Shown: positions 1 through 6,655 of the stretch, piece after piece
Layout: each line of letters starts with the position of its first letter
Numbering within the stretch: position 1 is the first letter of the stretch
Position numbers and translations under genes: made by a program
Assembly (NCBI GenBank): GCA_009923795.1
Contig: RFSU01000063.1
Coordinates: 1 to 11,040, forward strand
Reading direction: 5' to 3'
Source: Sphingomonadaceae bacterium
GTDB lineage: Bacteria; Pseudomonadota; Alphaproteobacteria; Sphingomonadales; Sphingomonadaceae
Length of the DNA: 11,040 bases
The notes under the pieces: model-generated
The model's input: the letters and a program-made list of their open reading frames with translations, nothing else
The model's database searches: none
Told to the model about the DNA's origin: nothing

Positions 1-413
1 ATGTTGTTGGAAAAAGTGGTCAGCAAGCGGGTGCCCAGGACTTCAAATGCGCCGGCCGGCGCGTTGTCCAGCCGCTCAATGGTGATGCCATGCATGATGC
101 CGCGCAGCTATTGGTCGGTACGCACGACTTCACCACCTTTCGTTCCGTTCATTGCCAATCGGCAAGCCCAGTCAAATCCATTGACCAGATGCGCGTCCAG
201 CGTTTTGGCAATGAGATTGAAGTCGATGTCTCAGCGCGATCCTTCCTTCATCATCAGGTGCGCTCAATGGTGGGATGCTTGGTGCTTGTCGGGCAGGGAA
301 AATGGACAGCCAAAGACCTAAAAGCTGCTCTCGACGCGCGCGACAGAGCCGCACTTGGCTTTAACGCGCCACCCGATGGTCTTTATTTCATCGAAGCCAT
401 TTATCCGGACTGA
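1..413 (+). CDS. truA: tRNA pseudouridine synthase A, C-terminal part (5' end outside the window)
   Basis: TruA converts uridines 38-40 of the tRNA anticodon arm to pseudouridine in the cytoplasm. Only the C-terminal portion is present: from about base 54 the protein reads through family-typical blocks DAMHDAAQLLVG, HDFTTFRSVHCQS, SPVKSIDQ, RSFLHHQVRSMVG and ALGFNAPPDGLYFIEAIYPD, ending at the TGA at 411-413. The catalytic aspartate lies in the missing N-terminal half. The reading frame of the good match is that of base 3, and it is open to the window edge. However, bases 1-45 fit the family better in the frame of base 1 (see findings), so the gene may carry a frameshift or a sequence error near 45-70. 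The gene converges on trxB with 11 bp between the stop codons and no recognisable terminator. The family call is firm; the integrity of the gene is not. Confidence 0.88.
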   Translation, partial: VVGKSGQQAGAQDFKCAGRRVVQPLNGDAMHDAAQLLVGTHDFTTFRSVHCQSASPVKSIDQMRVQRFGNEIEVDVSARSFLHHQVRSMVGCLVLVGQGKWTAKDLKAALDARDRAALGFNAPPDGLYFIEAIYPD

Positions 414-424
414 TCGGCCAGAAT

Positions 425-1396
425 TTATTCCGCAGCCGTGCTCAGAGCTTCAAAATCCGCTTCGGCAATAAATTTTTCAGCATCCAGCGCTGCCATGCAG
501 CCCATGCCTGCTGCTGTCACTGCCTGCCGATAGATTTTATCCGTGACATCTCCTGCGGCGAACACGCCGGGAACCGATGTCTTGCTGCTGCCCTTTTCAA
601 CCAAAAGATAGCCATCAGAGTCCATCGGAAGATGCCCTGCAAACACCTCAGTCGCGGGCTTATGGCCAATGGCAACAAAGGCCCCATCGGTTTCAATGTG
701 GGAGATTTCACCCGTATTGATATCCTTGAGGTCAAGGCCGACCAGAACTTCTGGCGTGCCCCCGCCCACAAACCGATCGACAGCCTTATTCCACAGCACC
801 TTGATATGCGGATGCGCAAACAGGCGCTCTTGCAGGATCTTTTCCGCCCGCAGGCTATCCCGCCGATGGATCAGCGTCACGTCCTGACTGTGATTGGTGA
901 GATAGAGCGCCTCTTCGACCGCGGTATTGCCGCCGCCAATGACAACCACCTTCTTGCCCCGATAAAAAAATCCATCGCATGTCGCGCACGCAGACACACC
1001 CTTGCCCTGCATCGCCATTTCACTGTCCAGCCCCAGCCAGCGCGCCTGCGCGCCCGTCGCGATCACCAGAGTATCGGCAATGAACACATCGCCGCTATCG
1101 CCCGTCAGGGTGAAGGGACGCTTGGATAGATCAAGCCCCGAAATAATGTCCCACATCATACGAGTGCCGACATGCTCTGCCTGCGCCTGCATTTCTTCCA
1201 TCAGCCAGGGGCCTTGGATAACATCCCGAAAGCCGGGATAATTTTCTACATCCGTCGTGATGGTCAGCTGCCCACCGGGCTGCAAACCCTGCACCACAAT
1301 GGGCTGCAACCCCGCGCGCGCCGCGTAAATAGCGGCGGACAGTCCGGCCGGGCCTGAACCGATAATGAGCATACGGGTATGATGGGTCGTGGGCAT
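425..1396 (-). CDS. trxB: thioredoxin-disulfide reductase
   Basis: A 323-residue low-molecular-weight thioredoxin reductase, which uses NADPH and FAD to reduce thioredoxin in the cytosol. The order is canonical: an FAD Rossmann motif GSGPAG at residues 13-18, the redox-active CATC at 137-140, an NADPH Rossmann motif GGGNTA at 154-159, HRR at 177-179 (typical of NADPH-binding TrxB), and the second FAD motif AAGDVTD near 280-286. The length is normal for the family (about 310-330). I chose the ATG at 1394-1396 because it gives the usual short lead (MPTTHHTRMLIIGSGPAG). Reading on upstream to a TTG at 1463-1465 adds 23 unfamiliar residues. The chosen ATG has no strong Shine-Dalgarno sequence (tttctc precedes it), so the start is the least certain part. 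Upstream on the same strand is the zwf remnant, whose promoter may now read into trxB. Confidence 0.95.
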   Translation of the reverse strand: MPTTHHTRMLIIGSGPAGLSAAIYAARAGLQPIVVQGLQPGGQLTITTDVENYPGFRDVIQGPWLMEEMQAQAEHVGTRMMWDIISGLDLSKRPFTLTGDSGDVFIADTLVIATGAQARWLGLDSEMAMQGKGVSACATCDGFFYRGKKVVVIGGGNTAVEEALYLTNHSQDVTLIHRRDSLRAEKILQERLFAHPHIKVLWNKAVDRFVGGGTPEVLVGLDLKDINTGEISHIETDGAFVAIGHKPATEVFAGHLPMDSDGYLLVEKGSSKTSVPGVFAAGDVTDKIYRQAVTAAGMGCMAALDAEKFIAEADFEALSTAAE

Positions 1397-1486
1397 GAGA
1401 AATATGTGTCCGGAATCAAGTGAGCTATGCACACCGCCATAGGGCGGCCCCATCGATTGTGGCAAGGCTTGGGACGCTGTTCTCTC

Positions 1487-1807
1487 CTATTGCCGAATGT
1501 CCGCAAGCGCTGGAAACTGGGCTGGATCCGTCGCATCTAACGGCTGGTAGAACAGGCATGCCAGAAATGCGGGTATCGCCGCCTTACGGTCTTCAGGAAG
1601 ATAAGTCTCCAGCGCCTTGGCCGCGAATTGACGATAGCTGGCATCATCATGGGCAGAGCGCGCCGTGCCGATAATGCGTAGCTCCGCCGGAACCAGAGAA
1701 TCGGCATGCAACGCGCAGAGTGAGGGCAACAACATCCGCTGCGCCAGATCGCCCGTGGCGCCAAATAGAATGAGTTTTTGAGCAGCAAATGTCATTTTGG
1801 GTTTCAT
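1487..1807 (-). pseudogene. zwf: truncated 5' remnant of glucose-6-phosphate 1-dehydrogenase (106 codons)
   Basis: The encoded 106 residues match the N-terminus of Zwf: KLILFGATGDLAQRMLLPSL carries the NADP-binding GxxGDL motif, and it is followed by LHADSL, LRIIGTARS, FAAKALETYLPED and YQPLDATD, the usual order in alphaproteobacterial Zwf. The frame then runs ALADIRQ into a TAG at 1487-1489, whereas the family continues for about another 380 residues (usual length about 480-500) with the substrate-binding and catalytic His/Lys region. None of that is present in any frame before trxB, so this is a 5' remnant left by a deletion, not a point frameshift. The remnant is free of internal stops, which suggests a recent event. 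The first ATG is at 1805-1807; a second, at codon 5, has AAGGA about 11 nt upstream and may be the original start. It cannot be an active dehydrogenase. A full copy may exist elsewhere. Confidence 0.85.
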
Positions 1808-1864
1808 CCTTTAGTGTCAGTCTGAGCCCTAAGCCCTTTTTCTGGCAAGACAATAAGGGGGCAT

Positions 1865-1951
1865 ATGGATGCAAATGAGACAGGGCCTGATGGCGTGGCA
1901 CCAACCAACGCTTTGGAACAGATTGAATTCATCCGTCACCCACGCCATTAG
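1865..1951 (+). CDS. 28-codon small ORF directly upstream of and in frame with glpD
   Basis: ATG at 1865-1867, stop TAG at 1949-1951, with the purine-rich AGGGGG Shine-Dalgarno-like sequence about 4 nt before the ATG. The product (MDANETGPDG... ending EQIEFIRHPRH) resembles nothing I recognise. It lies in the same frame as glpD and is separated from the glpD GTG by the stop plus two codons (GCA GCG). It could be a translated leader that couples ribosomes into glpD, an old N-terminal extension cut off by a stop, or chance. The strong ribosome-binding site here, set against the weak one at glpD, is the only positive evidence. Confidence 0.35.
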   Translation: MDANETGPDGVAPTNALEQIEFIRHPRH

Positions 1952-1957
1952 GCAGCG

Positions 1958-3418
1958 GTGACATACGATATTGCAATCATCGGCGGCGGGATCAACGGCA
2001 CGGCTATTGCCCGTGAAGCGGCTTTAAATGGCCTGACGACGTTGTTGCTGGAAAAAGATGATCTGGCCAGCCACACCTCTTCGGCCTCCACAAAGCTCAT
2101 CCATGGCGGTCTGCGCTATCTGGAATATTATGAGTTTAGACTTGTTCGAGAGGCATTGAAGGAAAGAGAGGTGCTGCTGCGCCAAGCCCCGCATCTCATC
2201 TACCCGCTTCAATTCGTCCTGCCGCATGAATATGCGTTGCGCCCTTGGTGGCTCGTCCGACTTGGCCTGTGGCTCTATGACACGATCGGCGGGAAGATCA
2301 GCTTGCCACGCTCCCGCGGCCTGCGCAAAACCGACACGGCATTCACAGCACCTTTAAAAAGCGGAAAGTCCAAAGGCTTTGTCTATTCAGATTGCTGGGT
2401 GGATGATGCGCGTCTGGTCGTCCTGAATGCTCTTGCTGCCACCTATAACGGCGCAAAAGTCCGGACGCGCACGGCGGTAAAGTCCGCACGGCGGTCAGAC
2501 AAAGGGTGGGATTTGGCGCTGGATGATGGAACCAGCGTCTCGGCAAAGGCTCTGGTCAATGCCGCTGGACCTTGGGTGGCCGATATGGTCGCGCGGGCGG
2601 GCGTCAACAGCAAAGCATCGGTGCGGCTTATCAAAGGTAGCCATATTATCGTTCCGGCCCTGTTTCAGGGCCATCACGCCTATATGCTGCAGCAGCCGGA
2701 CGGACGGATCGTCTTTGCCATATCCTATGATTATGGCTCTACCCTTGTTGGTACGACAGATGAGGCTGTCGACACACCGGAAGAGGCCCGGATCACAGAG
2801 GCGGAAAAAATCTATTTGTGCGCCTCTGTAAATAGGTACTTCAAACGGCAGACCGACCCAACCGACATTATCGGGACATTTTCGGGTGTGCGCCCACTCT
2901 ATGATGATGGGGCAAGCGAGGCGAAGGCTGTCACTCGGGATTATGTGCTTGAGCTTGACGAAAATGGGCCACCACTTTTGTCTGTGTTCGGGGGTAAGAT
3001 TACAACCGCCCGGCATTTGGCAGAAGAAGCCATTGGTCGTCTTGGTCGTGCAGCACGCTGGAAAACGCGCCCAGCAACTCGGACTGAAGTCTTGCCCGGC
3101 GGCAGTTTGCAGCAGGGTTTTGAGAGCTTTCTAAAGGATGTCCGGAAGCGCTGGCCCTTTTTGGGAGACTATCGGTCAGAACGCATGGCGCGGGCTTATG
3201 GGACGATGCTCATGCAGATGCTGGCCGATGTTCGCCAACTCAGCGATATGGGAGAAGATTTTGGCGCGGGACTAACCAAGGTCGAAGTCGATTGGTTGGT
3301 CCAGCATGAATGGGCCCGCGATGCTGAAGACATTCTCCTTCGCCGGACGAAAATCGGACTTGCGACGGGGGAAAAGACCGTCGCTGCCCTGACCCGCTAT
3401 ATCAACGAGCGCGCTTAG
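1958..3418 (+). CDS. glpD: aerobic glycerol-3-phosphate dehydrogenase (FAD)
   Basis: A 486-residue GlpD, close to the roughly 500 of the family. It oxidises sn-glycerol-3-phosphate to dihydroxyacetone phosphate at the inner face of the membrane and passes electrons to quinone. Visible features are the N-terminal FAD motif IGGGINGTAIARE (residues 8-20), the GlpD signature TSSASTKLIHGGLRYLE (about 41-57), the mid-protein SGVRPLYDDG block (S309 onward, with R312 in the position of the phosphate-binding arginine) and the C-terminal domain ending in DILLRRTKIGL. The start is the GTG at 1958-1960, giving MTYDIAIIGGG. AGG five nt upstream, overlapping the stop of the preceding small ORF, is its only ribosome-binding signal. 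No glpK, glpF or glpR is in the window. The TAG stop at 3416-3418 interlocks with the stop of the opposing reductase gene. Confidence 0.95.
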   Translation: MTYDIAIIGGGINGTAIAREAALNGLTTLLLEKDDLASHTSSASTKLIHGGLRYLEYYEFRLVREALKEREVLLRQAPHLIYPLQFVLPHEYALRPWWLVRLGLWLYDTIGGKISLPRSRGLRKTDTAFTAPLKSGKSKGFVYSDCWVDDARLVVLNALAATYNGAKVRTRTAVKSARRSDKGWDLALDDGTSVSAKALVNAAGPWVADMVARAGVNSKASVRLIKGSHIIVPALFQGHHAYMLQQPDGRIVFAISYDYGSTLVGTTDEAVDTPEEARITEAEKIYLCASVNRYFKRQTDPTDIIGTFSGVRPLYDDGASEAKAVTRDYVLELDENGPPLLSVFGGKITTARHLAEEAIGRLGRAARWKTRPATRTEVLPGGSLQQGFESFLKDVRKRWPFLGDYRSERMARAYGTMLMQMLADVRQLSDMGEDFGAGLTKVEVDWLVQHEWARDAEDILLRRTKIGLATGEKTVAALTRYINERA

Positions 3419-4644
3419 GCTGGCACCAAGTCTTTGAGCGGGATTTGTGTATCGGCCAGCTTGTCCGGTGCGATGATGGCGCGGCTTTCAACCAGCTTGC
3501 GCCCTTGCGCATAATCTTTGACGCTGTTGACGCTATCAATGGCAATCACCCGGCCCTGCTTCAGATAAAGCACTGAAAAGCTCCGATCCGCGGGCGATCC
3601 GCGCAGGACGGTTGCATCATGCCCGGTTGAAAGGCCCACAGTCTGAAGCTTGAGGTCATATTGATTTGACCAGAACCAAGGGGTCGCGGCGAAGTCCTGC
3701 GGATTGCCCATGATCGTTTGGGCGGCAATTTTGGCCTGATCATTGGCGTTTTGAACCGACTCCAGCCGGATGACAGCGCCATCTGCAAAACCATTGGCAT
3801 GGGCGGCACAATCGCCAATCGCATAGATATGGGGGAGGCTTGTGCGGCACTGGCCATCGACATCAACGCCATTTAGCCCCTTTGCGCCTGCCGTAATCAA
3901 CGGCTCGACCGAAGGAATAATACCAATTCCAACAATGACCATATCGGCAGGCAGGATCGTGTCATCTGCGAGTTTGACGCCCGTCACATGACCCGCTGCA
4001 CCGACAATCTCGGTAACGCCACAGCCCGTTCGGAGATCAACACCATGGGCGCGATGCTCCGCCTCATAAAAGGCTGATAATTCTGGCCCAGCCACCCGCG
4101 CCAACACACGATCAAGCGCCTCAATCAGCGTCACCTTCTTGCCCAGCTTTGTGAGGACAGCTGCGGCCTCCAGGCCAATATAACCACCCCCAATAACGAC
4201 AACGTGATTGACGTCAGCCAGTTGTGCCATGATCGCATCAGCATCCTCGCGCGTGCGAACACCAAATATGCCGGCCAAATCAGCGCCGGGGCAAGTCAGA
4301 CGCCGCGGATCACCACCCGTCGCCCAAATCACATCGCCATAGCCAATCTCGTTTCCGTCCGAGAGATGCAGTTTCTGTGCACCGGCATCGACAGAGACAA
4401 CTTCAGTCCCCAGCAGAAGATCAATGGACTTATCCGCCCAAAATTGCCGTGGTCGTATGTAGAGACGCTCAAACTCCTTCTCACGCGCAAGATATTCCTT
4501 GCTCAAAGGCGGGCGCTCATAGGGAGGCTCTTGTTCCCGACCGATCATCAGGATCGAGCCCTCAAAGCCCAGCTGTCTCAGGCTAATCGCCGCCTGTGCG
4601 CCGCCATGGCCTGCGCCAACGATGATCACATCTGCTTTGTTCAT
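3415..4644 (-). CDS. FAD-dependent ferredoxin reductase (rhodocoxin/putidaredoxin reductase type)
   Basis: A 409-residue NAD(P)H:ferredoxin oxidoreductase of the class that feeds cytochrome P450s or Rieske dioxygenases. The first FAD dinucleotide motif is VIIVGAGHGGAQAA (residues 6-19), with YERPPLSKEYL at 42-52 (near-invariant in the class). ATGGDPRRL is at 108-116, the NAD(P)H Rossmann motif VVVIGGGYIGLEAA at 148-161, and the FAD-binding YAIGDCA at 274-280. A C-terminal Reductase_C region begins around PWFWSNQYDLKLQTVGL (322-338). The start ATG at 4642-4644 is set by a good Shine-Dalgarno GGGAGG six nt upstream. No ferredoxin, P450 or oxygenase gene is adjacent, so the electron acceptor is unknown. 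The stop (TAA, 3415-3417) overlaps that of glpD. AIF-like or nitrite-reductase-like subgroups are alternatives, but the length and C-terminus favour ferredoxin reductase. Confidence 0.88.
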   Translation of the reverse strand: MNKADVIIVGAGHGGAQAAISLRQLGFEGSILMIGREQEPPYERPPLSKEYLAREKEFERLYIRPRQFWADKSIDLLLGTEVVSVDAGAQKLHLSDGNEIGYGDVIWATGGDPRRLTCPGADLAGIFGVRTREDADAIMAQLADVNHVVVIGGGYIGLEAAAVLTKLGKKVTLIEALDRVLARVAGPELSAFYEAEHRAHGVDLRTGCGVTEIVGAAGHVTGVKLADDTILPADMVIVGIGIIPSVEPLITAGAKGLNGVDVDGQCRTSLPHIYAIGDCAAHANGFADGAVIRLESVQNANDQAKIAAQTIMGNPQDFAATPWFWSNQYDLKLQTVGLSTGHDATVLRGSPADRSFSVLYLKQGRVIAIDSVNSVKDYAQGRKLVESRAIIAPDKLADTQIPLKDLVPA

Positions 4645-4664
4645 CTAAGCCTCCCAAGTTCGCC

Positions 4665-4677
4665 GTCGCGTTGCGAC
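4665..4677. repeat. small hairpin GTCGC-gtt-GCGAC in the leader of the ferredoxin reductase gene
   Basis: A 5-bp perfect stem with a 3-nt loop lies about 20 nt upstream of the reductase start codon, just before its Shine-Dalgarno sequence on the minus strand. It could fold in the mRNA leader, but stems this short are common by chance in GC-rich DNA. Confidence 0.3.
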
Positions 4678-4699
4678 CTTGTCACCTGCACGTCAAGGT
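4676..4699. promoter_or_regulatory. candidate operator: inverted repeat ACCTTG-N12-CAAGGT in a divergent promoter region
   Basis: Two perfect 6-bp half-sites separated by 12 nt (24 nt overall) lie in the 154-bp region between the divergent ferredoxin reductase and hydrolase genes. Half-sites of the form ACCTTG...CAAGGT resemble MerR-family operators, but I cannot place matching -35 and -10 elements around it with the expected spacing. No regulator gene is adjacent. This is a candidate only. Confidence 0.3.
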
Positions 4700-4725
4700 G
4701 GGTTTTGCCCCTTTGATGAAAAGAC

Positions 4726-4757
4726 TTGCACAAGCCCTGCTGCGCGCGTCATAAAAT
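4726..4757 (+). promoter_or_regulatory. possible promoter of the tandem hydrolase genes
   Basis: A TTGCAC -35-like box (4726-4731) is followed after 17-18 nt by TCATAA/CATAAA, inside the AT-rich run TCATAAAATC. It lies about 45-70 nt before the first hydrolase start. The -10 match is imperfect, so the assignment is tentative. Confidence 0.3.
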
Positions 4758-4798
4758 CGCCGCGCCAGCCTGAACACAGGCCGCTGGAAGGATAGATC

Positions 4799-5647
4799 AT
4801 GAGCAAGACAGAGCTGTTGCAGCTTCAACCTCCATCGCGCGCGGCTGGATCAAAGCTGTTCCTGCAAAGCTGGATGCCAGAGACGGACCCGAAGGGCGTC
4901 ATATTGCTGGCACATGGCTATGCCGAACATGCGGGCCGCTATGCCTATTTCGCTCAGAAATGTGTTGAATCCGGCTTCGCTGTCTACGCCATCGATCATT
5001 GGGGGCATGGGCGCTCTGATGGCGACCGGGGCTATGTGCCTGCATTCTCCGTTTTTCTGGATGGCATGGCAGCCTTGCTGCGCCATGTGAAATCACTGCA
5101 CCCCGACCTCCCCCGCGCGCTTGTGGGGCACAGCATGGGCGGCCTGATTGCGGGTCAACATTTGCTGAGCCATCAATCCGATTATGCGACGGCGGTTCTT
5201 TCTGGCCCGGTGGTTGCCCCTGCCCAACCCATCCCCCTTGCTACGCGCCTGATTGGCAGGGCCCTATCTGTCCTGATCCCAAAAGCCGGATTGCTTGGCC
5301 TTGATCCAAATGGCGTCAGTCGCGACCCCGAAGTTGTGAAAGACTATCTGTCCGACCCCTTGGTTTATAAGGGAAAGATCAGCGCCCGTCTTGCAGCAGA
5401 GATGCTGGATGGGATGACAAATTTGACGACCCATGCGTCGACACTCACGCTCCCCCTTATGGTTGTGCATGGCAGCCTTGATAGCTTGGCAGCACCCCAG
5501 GGCGGACAGCTTCTGGTTGAGCTTGTATCGTCGACCGATAAGATATTTGACCTGCGCGAAGGCCTGTATCACGAAGTCTTCAACGAGCCTGAGCGCGATG
5601 CCGTTATCGCCACAGTCATCACCCGAATTGCTCAGACCATCGACTAA
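4799..5647 (+). CDS. alpha/beta hydrolase, monoacylglycerol lipase / lysophospholipase-like
   Basis: A 282-residue alpha/beta-hydrolase of the Hydrolase_4 (serine aminopeptidase S33) type, the group that includes bacterial monoacylglycerol lipases and PldB-like lysophospholipases. LLAHGYAEHAGRY (36-48) supplies the oxyanion region, DHWGHGRSDGDRG (66-78) is a family hallmark, and the nucleophile elbow is GHSMGG with Ser112. The acid is likely Asp228 in HGSLDSL and the base His258 in LYHEVFNEP, so the triad is complete. No signal peptide or membrane segment is visible, which suggests a cytosolic enzyme. The ATG at 4799 is preceded by AAGGA about seven nt upstream. Another alpha/beta hydrolase follows 38 bp downstream on the same strand, so the two may be cotranscribed. 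The substrate is inferred from family only. Confidence 0.88.
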   Translation: MSKTELLQLQPPSRAAGSKLFLQSWMPETDPKGVILLAHGYAEHAGRYAYFAQKCVESGFAVYAIDHWGHGRSDGDRGYVPAFSVFLDGMAALLRHVKSLHPDLPRALVGHSMGGLIAGQHLLSHQSDYATAVLSGPVVAPAQPIPLATRLIGRALSVLIPKAGLLGLDPNGVSRDPEVVKDYLSDPLVYKGKISARLAAEMLDGMTNLTTHASTLTLPLMVVHGSLDSLAAPQGGQLLVELVSSTDKIFDLREGLYHEVFNEPERDAVIATVITRIAQTID

Positions 5648-5685
5648 CGCCGCCTTTTGACCTCTCTACAAGATTGAACATTCTC

Positions 5686-6615
5686 ATGACCCTTCTTCTC
5701 ATCGCCCTGCTTGTGATCATTGCGACACCCATCCTGCTTTATGCGTTTGCTCCAGGACCGCTCTACCGTCAGATCCAAAAGGCTATTCGGCGAAAAGGAC
5801 GGCTGACCCGAAAAACGGTGAAAGTTGCCGGGCTAGAGTGGCCCTACCTCGCCGGCGGCCCAGAAGATGGCGACGTGGTCGTTATGGTGCATGGCTTTGG
5901 CGCGGATAAAGACCATTGGTCATTTTATGCACCGCATTTGACAGACCGATATCGGCTGATCGCGCCAGATCTGCCGGGTTTTGGGGAGAATGATCTGTCG
6001 GCAGATCGCGACTATAGCATTGCGGCACAAACCGCGCGGCTGATTGCATTTCTGGATGCCATGGGCATTGAACGCTGCCATTTGGGTGGCAATAGCATGG
6101 GCGGCTATATCGCCTTGCAGGCGGCCCTTGAGCACCCCGACAGGCTCAAATCGCTGACCCTTCTCAACAATGCAGGCGTTGCAGGGGCCGATGAAAGCGA
6201 GCTTCAACAAATGGCGGGGGACGGCGCCAACCCGCTTGTCATGCGCGAATTTGCCGATGTTGATCGGGTGATGGCCTTTGTCTCCCACCGTCCTCGGCCC
6301 ATTCCGACGCAGTTTAAGAAAGTTATGTTCAAAGACGCCAAACGACGCGAGGCTTTGCTGGACAGTATCTTCTGGGCAATTGCCGCAGATTCTTTGGAAC
6401 GCCCGGTCAATAATCGGCTTGCCGACGTAAAAACCCCGACATTGGTTGTCTGGGGCCGTCATGATCGCCTGATTGATGTGAGCTGCGTTGCCCCCATCAA
6501 GGCGGGCATCCCAAATTGTCAGGCCGTTATCCTTGAAGATATTGGCCATCTTCCGATGATTGAGGCCCCGGAAACATTGGCCACGCATCACCTGCCATTT
6601 CTGGCCAAAATCTGA
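5686..6615 (+). CDS. membrane-anchored alpha/beta hydrolase, family V lipase/esterase type
   Basis: A 309-residue hydrolase with one N-terminal hydrophobic helix (about residues 2-22) followed by a basic stretch (RQIQKAIRRKGRLTRK), which predicts membrane anchoring rather than a cleaved signal. The catalytic domain has VHGFGADKDHW (68-78), APDLPGFGEND (93-103) and the elbow GNSMGG with Ser137, then Asp260 in VWGRHD and His288 in EDIGHLPMIEAP. HGFGADKD plus PDLPGFG plus GNSMGG is the pattern of the Moraxella/Psychrobacter Lip1-like family V lipases. The start is uncertain: ATG at 5686 lacks a clear Shine-Dalgarno sequence, and a TTG at 5674 would add four residues (MNIL). It follows the preceding hydrolase on the same strand, so the pair may handle related acyl esters at the membrane and in the cytosol. 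That division of labour is inference. Confidence 0.85.
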   Translation: MTLLLIALLVIIATPILLYAFAPGPLYRQIQKAIRRKGRLTRKTVKVAGLEWPYLAGGPEDGDVVVMVHGFGADKDHWSFYAPHLTDRYRLIAPDLPGFGENDLSADRDYSIAAQTARLIAFLDAMGIERCHLGGNSMGGYIALQAALEHPDRLKSLTLLNNAGVAGADESELQQMAGDGANPLVMREFADVDRVMAFVSHRPRPIPTQFKKVMFKDAKRREALLDSIFWAIAADSLERPVNNRLADVKTPTLVVWGRHDRLIDVSCVAPIKAGIPNCQAVILEDIGHLPMIEAPETLATHHLPFLAKI

Positions 6616-6621
6616 TCAAGC

Positions 6622-6643
6622 AGCATGATCGTTTGATCATGCT
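6622..6643. promoter_or_regulatory. perfect 9-bp inverted repeat AGCATGATC-gttt-GATCATGCT before fdhD
   Basis: This is a perfect 9-bp palindrome with a 4-nt spacer between the stop of the lipase-like gene (6613-6615) and the fdhD ATG (6656). No run of T follows on either strand, so it does not look like an intrinsic terminator. TATAGG directly after it (6644-6649) could be a -10 element, in which case the repeat would be an operator over the promoter. It could instead act as an mRNA hairpin at the gene junction. Confidence 0.55.
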
Positions 6644-6655
6644 ATAGGCAACCGC

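Noticed and set aside
1264..1536. Possible continuation of zwf in another minus-strand frame
   Set aside because: The translation (RREQRPKPCHNRWGRP...) has no Zwf similarity and overlaps trxB out of frame, so the rest of zwf is deleted rather than frameshifted.
1828..1840. Direct repeat AGCCCTAAGCCCT between zwf' and glpD
   Set aside because: It has only two short copies, with no pattern that matches a known binding site.
5920..6591. Long 223-codon minus-strand open frame opposite the lipase-like gene
   Set aside because: It is the antisense of a gene with a complete catalytic triad, and its translation shows no family motif.
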